From Bacteroidota bacterium (GTDB lineage Bacteria; Bacteroidota; Bacteroidia; Flavobacteriales; Schleiferiaceae): a DNA stretch of 12,499 bases. Location: contig SYCM01000006.1 in NCBI GenBank assembly GCA_005786915.1, positions 1 through 12,499 of the forward strand, given 5' to 3'. How positions within the stretch are numbered: the first letter of the stretch is position 1; every line of letters starts with the position of its first letter. Below, in pieces: positions 1-6,209 of the stretch. The notes beneath the pieces are model-generated. The model saw only the letters and a program-made list of their open reading frames with translations, had not been told where the DNA came from and did not search any database. The position numbers were made by a program, and so were the translations under genes.

Positions 1-207
1 CAAGCCCACGGCCAGCCCTTCGACTTCGACGACCCAAAGTCCGTAACCGTACTCGCGGTAGGGGGTTAAAAAGCTCCGCTCGAGGTAGGCCAGGGCGCCT
101 TCGCGCGTTTCGGTTCCGCGCGGACCAATGTTGGCCAGCCAGCCCGGCGTTTGCGTGATGCGCTGCAGAAATTCCAGGTCGCCCTCGCGGGCCTCGCGAA
201 TCGTCAT
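1..207 (-). CDS. GNAT-family N-acetyltransferase, N-terminal part (cut by window edge)
   Basis: The first 69 codons of a gene that continues beyond base 1. The ATG at 207-205 follows the TAG stop of the upstream SoxB-like gene by only three bases, so it is the last visible gene of that operon. The protein begins MTIREAREGDLEFLQRI, then has PGWLANIGPRGTET and an ALAYLERSF segment, followed by YGYGLWVVE. This is the layout of RimJ/RimL-type acetyltransferases that use acetyl-CoA to acetylate an amino group: first strand and helix, a WLxNIGxR-like turn, then the second strand. The acetyl-CoA binding loop lies outside the window, so neither substrate nor activity can be judged. Nothing in it points to sulfur metabolism, so it may simply be a co-transcribed passenger. 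Confidence 0.8.
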   Translation of the reverse strand, partial: MTIREAREGDLEFLQRITQTPGWLANIGPRGTETREGALAYLERSFLTPYREYGYGLWVVEVEGLAVGL

Positions 208-210
208 GCG

Positions 211-1905
211 CTAGCGGAACTCGTAGGGCACCCCAGTAACCTGGGTGAGCATGGTTTGGGGCGCGTCGAGCACCACGGCGTTGCGGTGCGGCTTGGGCGC
301 GACCGGGCTGTTTTTGGCCAGGTAGTCGCGAAGCACGTCGTGCAGCCCAAACGGCAGGTTCTGCCCGTTGCGGACCCCCTTGATTCGGCAGAGCATGTCG
401 GCCGGATCGCCGTCGCGCTCGCACGCACTCAGGCGGTACACCCTGGTGGGGTCGAGGGGTTTTTTGCCGATTGCGACCGACTGCACCCGCTGCCCTTTGG
501 GCGCGAAGGCCTTAAACGTAACCTTCATTCCGTGGAACTTAATTACCCAGCCGCCAAAGCGCTCGCTGGCCTTGTCGGCGAACACGTTGTGCAGCTCTTT
601 TTCGAGCCACTCCTTGATTTGGGCTCCCGTAGCCTCGGCGGTGCGCACGGGGCTGTCGATGGGACGCATGTCGTACAAATAGCCTTCGGTGATGGGAATG
701 CTGCCCGCGGCGTCGGGGGTGGCGCGCGGTGGGCAAAAGCGGAATCCGTTGCTCAGCACGACGTCGACCTTAGGGAGCTTCCAGCGCAGCGCGTCGGTAA
801 TCAGCGTGTCAATCGTGTTTTCGACGACAAAGTAGCGGTAAAGCGGAACCTTAGACCGGCCAATTACATGGCCAATTTCGGCGGCAAACGGAGCTTCGTG
901 GCGGCGAATCAGCTCGGCCATGGCGGGGTCGGCGGGGTTCGCTTCGGGCCGCACTTCGACGAGCTCGTATCGGTCTTGCTGCAGTTGGCCGTCGCGGAAC
1001 CGCAACGTGAGTTTGCCCACAAACGATCCAAACGCTCCGGGTTCCACCACCTTGGCGTAGGCGCACTGAATCGGAGTCCGCACGCGTTCGTGCGTGTCGC
1101 CCCCCAAAATGTAGTCGACTCCTTGGGCCTCCGGAAGGTTGGCTAAGTGGATCTGCTGCGAGAGTCCGAGGTGCGCTACCACCAGCACGGCGGAGCACTG
1201 CTCCTGGCGGCGCAGCACGTCGACGTAGTGGGCGAGGTTGGCCTCGGGCGCCGTGTAGATGATGCCCTTGGAGTAGTTGGGCGACTGGCGCAATGGCACC
1301 AGCGGGTCGGTGTAGCCGAGGAATCCGATTTTCAGCCCGTTCACGTTCCAAATGTGGTAGGCCGGAAAAACCAGTTCCCCCCGCTGGCCGTTGCCCAAAT
1401 CGTGGTACATGTTGGCGCAGACCTTGGGCGCGTGCAGCGAACCCAGAAGGTGCTGCATGGCGGCTTTGTAGTAGACCACCTCCCAGTTTCCGGGCAAGAA
1501 GAGGTCGTAGTTGAGGGCGTTCAGCAGGGGCACCATAGCCTCCCCGGTGGTTTTGACCGAGAGTTCGCTGCCTTGAAACATGTCGCCTGTGTCGAGCAGC
1601 AGGCTATGGGCGTGCTGGGCGCGTTCGCGCTTGAGGTAGGTAGCGAGGTGCGCGTAGCCCCCGGCGGGGCGGAACACGGTCTGTCCGTCTTCCCAAAACA
1701 GCTCGTCGTGCGGGTGTATTTGGCAGTGCACGTCGGTGGTCTGCAAAATGCAGACTTCGACTTCGTTTGTAGGCGAATCTGCCAGGGTCGCGGGGACGGG
1801 TGCGGACTCCGGCGCGCTGCCTGCGAGCACGTCTAGAGGGTTCAGGGCGAGCGCTCCACCCAGGAGGCCGGCATTTTTGAGGAAGGTGCGGCGGTCCGAG
1901 TTCAT
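211..1905 (-). CDS. Tat-exported SoxB-like metallophosphoesterase / 5'-nucleotidase-fold hydrolase (putative thiosulfohydrolase)
   Basis: 564 residues. The N-terminus has a twin-arginine signal (DRRTFLKN at 4-11, then a hydrophobic stretch to about residue 28), so the enzyme should fold in the cytoplasm and act in the periplasm. A calcineurin-type metallophosphoesterase domain follows: D58 and H60 in TTDVH, D108 in LLDTGDMFQGS, N140 in GNWE, H245 in AHLG, and D270/H272 in GGDTHE. The 5'-nucleotidase C-terminal domain spans about 345-540, with the NGFRF loop at 386-390. This two-domain build is shared by 5'-nucleotidases and by SoxB, which hydrolyses sulfate from a cysteine-bound thiosulfonate. 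The Trp in GNWE, where 5'-nucleotidases have GNHE, resembles SoxB, and so does the neighbourhood. Its ATG overlaps the TsdA stop by four bases (ATGA), implying translational coupling. One usual metal-ligand His is Asp here (D270). The fold is secure and the sulfur role is inferred; a periplasmic nucleotidase is the alternative. Confidence 0.85.
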   Translation of the reverse strand: MNSDRRTFLKNAGLLGGALALNPLDVLAGSAPESAPVPATLADSPTNEVEVCILQTTDVHCQIHPHDELFWEDGQTVFRPAGGYAHLATYLKRERAQHAHSLLLDTGDMFQGSELSVKTTGEAMVPLLNALNYDLFLPGNWEVVYYKAAMQHLLGSLHAPKVCANMYHDLGNGQRGELVFPAYHIWNVNGLKIGFLGYTDPLVPLRQSPNYSKGIIYTAPEANLAHYVDVLRRQEQCSAVLVVAHLGLSQQIHLANLPEAQGVDYILGGDTHERVRTPIQCAYAKVVEPGAFGSFVGKLTLRFRDGQLQQDRYELVEVRPEANPADPAMAELIRRHEAPFAAEIGHVIGRSKVPLYRYFVVENTIDTLITDALRWKLPKVDVVLSNGFRFCPPRATPDAAGSIPITEGYLYDMRPIDSPVRTAEATGAQIKEWLEKELHNVFADKASERFGGWVIKFHGMKVTFKAFAPKGQRVQSVAIGKKPLDPTRVYRLSACERDGDPADMLCRIKGVRNGQNLPFGLHDVLRDYLAKNSPVAPKPHRNAVVLDAPQTMLTQVTGVPYEFR

Positions 1906-2999
1906 TGGGTTGGGTTCATCGCCTCGAATTGGGCTTTTAGGGGGCCAAAGGGGCCGAATTTGTGCTGGCGTTCGCTGTATCCGTCGGCGTAGGGCCCAAA
2001 GGGGTGGTCAAACGGTTTTTTGCGGACGTCGGGCCAGTCCGACGGGACGTTTTTGTGCGGACGCGGCCGGCTGTTCACGTAGGCGGCGACGTCCCAGGCC
2101 TCTTCGTCGGTCAATACGGGCGCGTCGTGGCGGGCGCCCAAGGGCATGTTGTACTTGACGTACCCGGCAAAGTTGCTCAAGCGGTAGAGCCCGGCGGCGT
2201 CGTTGTAGCTGAGCGGTCCCCACAAGGGAGGGTAGGTGTATTCGGCCGCACCCTTCGCGATTTGCCCTTGGCCGTCTGCTTGGTGGCAGCTCTGGCACTG
2301 GGCTTCGTACACGAGTTGGCCCTTGACGGGATCCGTGGCGCGGGGCAGCAAGGCGGGCTTCTTGAGGCCCGCTCCTTCGGGGGTACGGCCCTTTGGAACC
2401 CCACGGCCCACAAACTCGATGTAGGCCACCATAGCGCGCATTTCGGCGGACTGGGTGTCGAGGGCGCGCCCGTTGAGGCTGCGTTCGATGCAGTCATTGA
2501 CCCTCTTATATGTGTTCTCAATGCCGCCTGATCGGGCGCGGAACTTGGGGTAGTTCGCCGCGACGGCAGAGTAGTTGTTGCCCAAGATTTTGGTTCCGGC
2601 TTCTAAGTGGCAGTTTTGGCAGTTGAGTGCGTTGCTGCGGTTTTTTTCGATGGTTCCCGAAGGGCCAAAGTACTTGGAGGTGTGGGCGATGAGGTCCTTG
2701 CCGTAGGCCAGTTGTGCCCTTTGTTTGGGGTCCGAGACGGCTTCGATCGAAGGGGCGGACCACGCAGCCTCTCCCGACGGGCTTTGGGCGGAGTCCGGGA
2801 CGGCCGCCGACGGGAACTCATGCTCGGGCGCGGTCACTCGGGCCCACCAGGCAATCATCCAGGGCTTGGGCTGGGTAAAGAGGGCGATGTAGGCGAGAAG
2901 GAGGACGACAAAAAACGACAGGAACACCGTCACGTGCAGCATTTGCCCGAGCGCTTTGAGCGTATGGGGTTCGCGGTCGGGCGGCGTGGGACGGGGCAT
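1902..2999 (-). CDS. tsdA: membrane-anchored di-heme c-type cytochrome, thiosulfate dehydrogenase (TsdA) type
   Basis: 365 residues from the ATG at 2999-2997. I prefer this start to one at 3062 because it begins seven bases after the upstream stop, whereas the longer form would read back into the upstream gene. One membrane segment (about 20-42) has no obvious cleavage site, so the protein is probably anchored with its hemes in the periplasm. It has two CxxCH sites: C127-H131 (CQNCH) and C235-H239 (CQSCH). TsdA hallmarks are RVNDCIERSLNG, whose C170 matches the unusual cysteine heme ligand of TsdA, YPPLWGPLSYN at 256-266, and the NMP motif with M285 as a likely distal ligand. TsdA enzymes couple two thiosulfates to tetrathionate and release two electrons to cytochrome c. 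A conserved-looking tail (about 315-365) follows the second heme domain. It lies between the YeeE pair and the SoxB-like gene. The family is well supported; the direction of the reaction cannot be told from sequence. Confidence 0.88.
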   Translation of the reverse strand: MPRPTPPDREPHTLKALGQMLHVTVFLSFFVVLLLAYIALFTQPKPWMIAWWARVTAPEHEFPSAAVPDSAQSPSGEAAWSAPSIEAVSDPKQRAQLAYGKDLIAHTSKYFGPSGTIEKNRSNALNCQNCHLEAGTKILGNNYSAVAANYPKFRARSGGIENTYKRVNDCIERSLNGRALDTQSAEMRAMVAYIEFVGRGVPKGRTPEGAGLKKPALLPRATDPVKGQLVYEAQCQSCHQADGQGQIAKGAAEYTYPPLWGPLSYNDAAGLYRLSNFAGYVKYNMPLGARHDAPVLTDEEAWDVAAYVNSRPRPHKNVPSDWPDVRKKPFDHPFGPYADGYSERQHKFGPFGPLKAQFEAMNPTQ

Positions 3000-3006
3000 G
3001 CGGCGC

Positions 3007-3420
3007 TTAGTGGGGCAGTCGGTCGCGGAGTTCGCCGTAGGCAAAGGTTCCGACGACGGCAAATAAGAAGACGATGATCATGGGCAGTACGCCGTAGCCG
3101 ATGCTGACGACCATAGGGCCGGGGCAGGATCCGCCGAGGGCCCAGCCGAGTCCGAAGAGGGTTCCGCCGATGAAGTAGCGGTAAAAGCCGCGTTCTTTGG
3201 GTTGAAATTCGATTGGTTTGCCATGGATGTCCTTGATTTTTAATTTTTTAATCACGAACACGCCCAGGGCGCCGACGACCACGGCGGTTCCGATGATTCC
3301 GTACATGTGGAAGGCCTGGAAGCGGAACATTTCCTGGATTCGGTACCACGAAAACGCCTCGCTTTTGGCCATGAGGATGCCAAAGAAGGTTCCGACGATT
3401 AGGTATTTGAGGAAGCGCAT
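3007..3420 (-). CDS. YeeE/YedE-related membrane protein, second half (DUF6691 family)
   Basis: 137 residues with about four hydrophobic segments (roughly 3-17, 38-57, 82-98, 104-127). The signature GLGWALGGSCPGP places a single cysteine, C99, in a membrane loop. YeeE/YedE proteins (TsuA type) import thiosulfate through the cytoplasmic membrane using conserved cysteines. In Bacteroidota and many proteobacteria the function is split into two half-size proteins, and this is the DUF6691-type half. The ATG at 3420-3418 follows the stop of the other half by three bases (TAA-CCC-ATG), and the stop is seven bases ahead of the cytochrome gene. The two halves probably form one channel. Whether it carries thiosulfate, sulfite or another sulfur species is inferred from relatives. 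Confidence 0.9.
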   Translation of the reverse strand: MRFLKYLIVGTFFGILMAKSEAFSWYRIQEMFRFQAFHMYGIIGTAVVVGALGVFVIKKLKIKDIHGKPIEFQPKERGFYRYFIGGTLFGLGWALGGSCPGPMVVSIGYGVLPMIIVFLFAVVGTFAYGELRDRLPH

Positions 3421-3423
3421 GGG

Positions 3424-3990
3424 TTAGAAAATTAGGGGGTAGAGCAGGTGGGTCATGATGAGGCCCCCGGTGAAAAATCCGACCACCGCGATGAGGGAGG
3501 GGAGCTGGAGGTCCGACAGGCCGCTGATGGCGTGCCCCGAGGTGCAGCCACCGGCGTATCGGGTTCCGAAGCCGACGAGGAAGCCGGCAACCGCTAGGAT
3601 GAGGAATCCTTTAAGGGTCAGGGCTTGTTCCCAAGAAAAGAGTTCGTCGGGTTGCACGCCCGAAGCCGAGGTGCTGGGTTCGCCGAAGCCCAGGGCCGCC
3701 AGGTCGTTGACGGTGGCGGGGGATAGGGCCACGGCGAATCCGTCGCTCAGGTAGGTGTGGGCCAAGAAGCCCCCGAGGATGGCTCCGACCAGGAAGATGA
3801 GGTTCCAGATTTCTTTTTTCCAGTCGAAGTCAAAGAAGCTTCGGGACCGCTGCGAGGCAATGGCACACAGGGTGCGCAGGTTGCTCGAGAAGCCAAAGCT
3901 GCGCCCAAAGAGTATGAGGGCAAACATGGTTGCCGAGATGGAAAGCCCCGAAAACCACCAGGGCCAGGGTTGAACGATGAATTCCCACAT
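3424..3990 (-). CDS. YeeE/YedE family membrane transporter, first half
   Basis: 188 residues, with hydrophobic segments near 12-30, 62-82, 126-143 and 163-185. The N-terminus WEFIVQPWPWWFSG is typical of Bacteroidota members. FGFSSNLRTLCA places C42, and GTRYAGGCTSGHAISG places C149. These are the conserved YeeE/YedE cysteines that, in the studied thiosulfate importer, form hydrogen bonds with the ion as it passes. With the DUF6691 half immediately downstream it should make up a complete split transporter. The start ATG at 3990-3988 lies twelve bases after the rhodanese stop, so the two are co-transcribed. The region about residues 88-120 is a hydrophilic loop. The family call is firm, the ion is inferred from relatives and neighbours. 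Confidence 0.92.
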   Translation of the reverse strand: MWEFIVQPWPWWFSGLSISATMFALILFGRSFGFSSNLRTLCAIASQRSRSFFDFDWKKEIWNLIFLVGAILGGFLAHTYLSDGFAVALSPATVNDLAALGFGEPSTSASGVQPDELFSWEQALTLKGFLILAVAGFLVGFGTRYAGGCTSGHAISGLSDLQLPSLIAVVGFFTGGLIMTHLLYPLIF

Positions 3991-4002
3991 GGATGCTTGG
4001 GT

Positions 4003-4269
4003 TTAGTCGATGAGTTGCTTAACGTCTTCCCAAGTGCCGCCGTTGGTGACCTGGGTTAGGCCGTGTTGGGCTAGGATGGCTTTGGCCATTCCGCTGCGCG
4101 CACCGCTTCGGCAGAAGACGATAATGTGGTTTTTTCCCTCGAATTCCTCGAGGCGTTCCGCGATTTGGTCGAGGGGGATGTTCACCGAAGCGTGGACGTG
4201 GCCGCTTTCAAATTCTTCGGGGGTTCGCACGTCCACCAAAAAGGCGCCCGCTTGGATCAGGTCGTTCAT
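4003..4269 (-). CDS. single-domain rhodanese (sulfurtransferase)
   Basis: 88 residues from the ATG at 4269-4267. It shows LVDVRTPEEFESGHV, then NIPLDQI, then the active-site loop CRSGARS with catalytic C53, and finally NGGTWEDV. Rhodaneses carry a sulfane sulfur on this cysteine and pass it to thiols, cyanide or protein partners. There is no signal peptide, so it works in the cytoplasm, consistent with handling sulfur brought in by the YeeE pair encoded just downstream. An in-frame TTG at 4296 would add nine residues. I reject it because that codon lies inside a TATATTTG promoter-like element, and small Bacteroidota rhodaneses of this type begin just ahead of the DVR motif. It is the first gene of the minus-strand sulfur operon. 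Confidence 0.9.
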   Translation of the reverse strand: MNDLIQAGAFLVDVRTPEEFESGHVHASVNIPLDQIAERLEEFEGKNHIIVFCRSGARSGMAKAILAQHGLTQVTNGGTWEDVKQLID

Positions 4270-4293
4270 GTCGAGGGTGATAAAGGTTATGGT

Positions 4294-4301
4294 CAAATAT
4301 A
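4294..4301 (-). promoter_or_regulatory. candidate Bacteroidota -7 promoter element for the sulfur operon
   Basis: On the minus strand the bases read TATATTTG, an exact match to the Bacteroidota -7 consensus TAnnTTTG. It ends 24 bases ahead of the rhodanese ATG at 4269, which would give a leader of roughly 20 bases. No clear TTG -33 element is seen at the usual distance upstream, so the promoter may be weak or activator-dependent. Confidence 0.55.
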
Positions 4302-4353
4302 GCAGGGGAATTTCGGCGGAAGATGTCGTTCGACGCTCCAGGCGGCATTGTTC

Positions 4354-4407
4354 CGCGTAAAACCATTAACTGACTGTGAATAGGGGTGTTGCAAATCATT
4401 TTACGCG
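4354..4407. repeat. 9-base inverted repeat in the divergent intergenic region
   Basis: CGCGTAAAA (4354-4362) and TTTTACGCG (4399-4407) are perfect inverted copies separated by 36 bases. They lie between the minus-strand sulfur operon and the plus-strand TIGR03643 gene. Both arms are flanked by TTC/GAA with one base slipped on one side. This could be a two-site operator, or it may be chance. The rest of the intergenic region (4270-4444) holds no open frame that I would call a gene. Confidence 0.4.
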
Positions 4408-4444
4408 AATGAACCGAAACAAACGTTTAGGGGTTTAGGTGAAT

Positions 4445-4714
4445 ATGTCCCTTCCCGATTCCGTTTTAGGCCTTACCGACGACCAAATTGACCGCGTCGT
4501 GGCCATGGCGTGGGAAGACCGAACTCCGTTTGAGGCCATTTTTGCCCAGTTTGGGTTGCGCGAAAACGACGTGCGGGCCCTGATGCGGCACCACATGAAG
4601 GAATCGTCGTTTCGCATGTGGCGCAAGCGCGTCACGGGTCGCAAAACCAAGCACTTAAGTCTGAGGGAGTTCGACCGCGGACGCTTCAAGAGCGCCAACC
4701 AGCGGTTTAGCTGA
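4445..4714 (+). CDS. TIGR03643 / DUF2805 family small protein
   Basis: 89 residues from the ATG at 4445. An in-frame GTG two codons earlier, at 4439, is an equally possible start. The protein matches the TIGR03643 pattern along its whole length: LTDDQIDRVVAMAWEDRTPF, then FGLRENDVRALMR, then SFRMWRKRVTGRKTKH. The first 50 residues look like a helix-turn-helix-like bundle, and the C-terminal third is strongly basic (WRKRVTGRKTKH), which suggests nucleic acid contact. No biochemical function is established that I know of. Members are often found beside photolyase/cryptochrome genes, and that is the case here: its last eight bases overlap the 3' end of a convergent photolyase gene. I infer a role linked to light or DNA damage response, not more. 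Confidence 0.88.
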   Translation: MSLPDSVLGLTDDQIDRVVAMAWEDRTPFEAIFAQFGLRENDVRALMRHHMKESSFRMWRKRVTGRKTKHLSLREFDRGRFKSANQRFS

Positions 4715-6209
4715 ACCGTCGGCCGGGCGCGACGTGGGTTTCGAGGATTCGGGCCTTTTCGGCGCGGACCTCGGGGCGTTTTTTGGCGCCATACAGGCGA
4801 ACCCGGGCCTCGCTGAGGGCTTTTTTGAGGTCGACGAGGGGCTCGGGGTAGTCGGTTCCGCGCACGAAGCCAAAGGCGACCCCGTCAAGCTCGGTGAGGG
4901 CCCAGGGCGCGGCCCGAAAGGGCATGGGCAGCACCGCCAGTTCGGGAATCCACTGGGCCAAAAACGCTCCCTGAGGGTCCTGTTCCTCGGCCTGCTTGAC
5001 CGGGTTGTAGATGCGCACGGTGTTGACGCCCGTGACGGCGGCCTGCATTTGAAGCTGCGGGTAGTGAATTCCGGGCTCGAAATCCAAGAACTGCTGGGCG
5101 AGGTGCGCGCTCAGGTCCTTCCAGTGCAGGTTGAGGACGTGGCAACCGTAGCTCACGAGCATGGCGCGCATCCGAAAGTTGAGGTAGCCGGTCGCGTTGA
5201 GGCTCCGCATGCAGGCGTCCACCATGGGCACCCCGGTGTTCCCCGTTTTCCAGGCTTCGATGTGGGCGGAATTTGGGCTAAACTCCTGGCGGTCGTAGCC
5301 GCGGTTGACGTGCTCAAACTCCATGCGGCACTCGGATTCAAACTTCTGGATGAAGTGCTCGCGCCAGCGCAGCCGGCTGGCAAAGGCCCGGGCGTCGCGC
5401 GCGGGCAGGATTTGGGCGCCCTGGGTGGTGGAAAGCGCGCGGACCACCTGCTTGAGGCTCAGATTGCCCCACGCCAGGTACGGAGAAAGCCGGCTGCAGT
5501 GGGTGCGTGCGCCCTCGGGCTTGGAAATGTGCGCCATGTATCCGCGCCCCCGGCCGCCCTCCAAAAAACTCCGCAGGTAGCGATGCCCCCAGGTCGGCCC
5601 GCCCGTTTGGGCGACGCCCGCTTCGCGTTCGGGGCGCGGAACCTCCCGCTGTGCGGCCCACTCCGTCCATTCGGCGGTAGGGATCCAAGCGGTTCCTCGC
5701 GACCACTCGGGCTCGGCCAGCGGCTCGCGGAACATCACCTCGTTCCAGTGCGCGTTCCAATCGGTCCTTCGCCGCAGGCCGCGCCGCACCGAACCGTAGG
5801 GCGACTCGACCCATGAAATTCCTTGTTCCGCGCACCATTGCTTTACCTGGCGGTCGCGCGCAAACGAAACTTCGATGCCCACCTCTTCGTGGCTAAATAT
5901 GCGCCCGAGGGGAAGGTCCGCCGCGGCGCGAAGCGCTTCAAACGCTTCAATCGCCTCGGACTTCACGTAAAAAACGGGGAACGGAACCCGATGGGGCCCG
6001 AGTTCCGGGCGGTTCGCGGCCAAATCTTCGAAGGATTCCGCCTCAAAGCGCGCATGCCGTGGCGAATACACCGGTTGGGACCACAGCGAAGGCTCGTGAA
6101 GCAAAATTCCCACGACCGGCTCGCCCAAGGCGACGGCCTGCGCCATCGGGGCATGGTCGCTCCAGCGCAGGTCGCGCTTCAACCATACCACGTTCAGCTT
6201 GAGGCTCAT
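4707..6209 (-). CDS. phrB: cryptochrome/photolyase family flavoprotein (deoxyribodipyrimidine photo-lyase)
   Basis: 500 residues. The N-terminal photolyase alpha/beta domain starts with VVWLKRDLRWSDHAPM (7-22) and runs to about 170. The FAD-binding helical domain (about 205-470) shows SRLSPYLAWGNLS (239-251), RWREHF (281-286), NTGVPMVDACMRSL (324-337), GYLNFRMR (341-348) and TGVNTVRIYNPVKQ (393-406). Photolyases use blue light and reduced FAD to split UV-induced pyrimidine dimers; cryptochromes of the same fold act as sensors. Relative to the E. coli enzyme, the two tryptophans before the TG motif (W382, W384) appear as Q387 and Q389 by my hand alignment, so electron supply to FAD may differ. 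The ATG overlaps the yaaA stop (ATGA), so it is probably translated with yaaA. Repair versus sensory role is undecided. Confidence 0.88.
   Translation of the reverse strand: MSLKLNVVWLKRDLRWSDHAPMAQAVALGEPVVGILLHEPSLWSQPVYSPRHARFEAESFEDLAANRPELGPHRVPFPVFYVKSEAIEAFEALRAAADLPLGRIFSHEEVGIEVSFARDRQVKQWCAEQGISWVESPYGSVRRGLRRRTDWNAHWNEVMFREPLAEPEWSRGTAWIPTAEWTEWAAQREVPRPEREAGVAQTGGPTWGHRYLRSFLEGGRGRGYMAHISKPEGARTHCSRLSPYLAWGNLSLKQVVRALSTTQGAQILPARDARAFASRLRWREHFIQKFESECRMEFEHVNRGYDRQEFSPNSAHIEAWKTGNTGVPMVDACMRSLNATGYLNFRMRAMLVSYGCHVLNLHWKDLSAHLAQQFLDFEPGIHYPQLQMQAAVTGVNTVRIYNPVKQAEEQDPQGAFLAQWIPELAVLPMPFRAAPWALTELDGVAFGFVRGTDYPEPLVDLKKALSEARVRLYGAKKRPEVRAEKARILETHVAPGRRFS

Noticed and set aside
151..1836. 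Two long plus-strand open frames (151-1146 and 1147-1836) opposite the SoxB-like gene
   Set aside because: They are antisense to a clearly recognisable conserved protein and their translations show no domain. High GC content keeps the opposite frame open.
3000..3062. A longer N-terminus for the TsdA-type cytochrome, starting at 3062
   Set aside because: It would overlap the upstream YeeE/DUF6691 gene by over 50 bases and puts a polar stretch ahead of the anchor. The ATG at 2999 sits seven bases after the upstream stop.
2607..3077. A plus-strand open frame opposite the cytochrome N-terminus
   Set aside because: It is Arg/Gly-rich shadow sequence opposite the cytochrome signal anchor and hemes, with no domain.
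211..4269. The left-hand cluster as a mobile or recently acquired island
   Set aside because: No transposase, integrase, tRNA or flanking repeats are visible, and base composition by eye matches the neighbours.
4734..5816. A 360-codon plus-strand open frame opposite the photolyase gene
   Set aside because: It is antisense to conserved photolyase motifs, has low-complexity Gly/Ala/His-rich composition and shows no recognisable domain.
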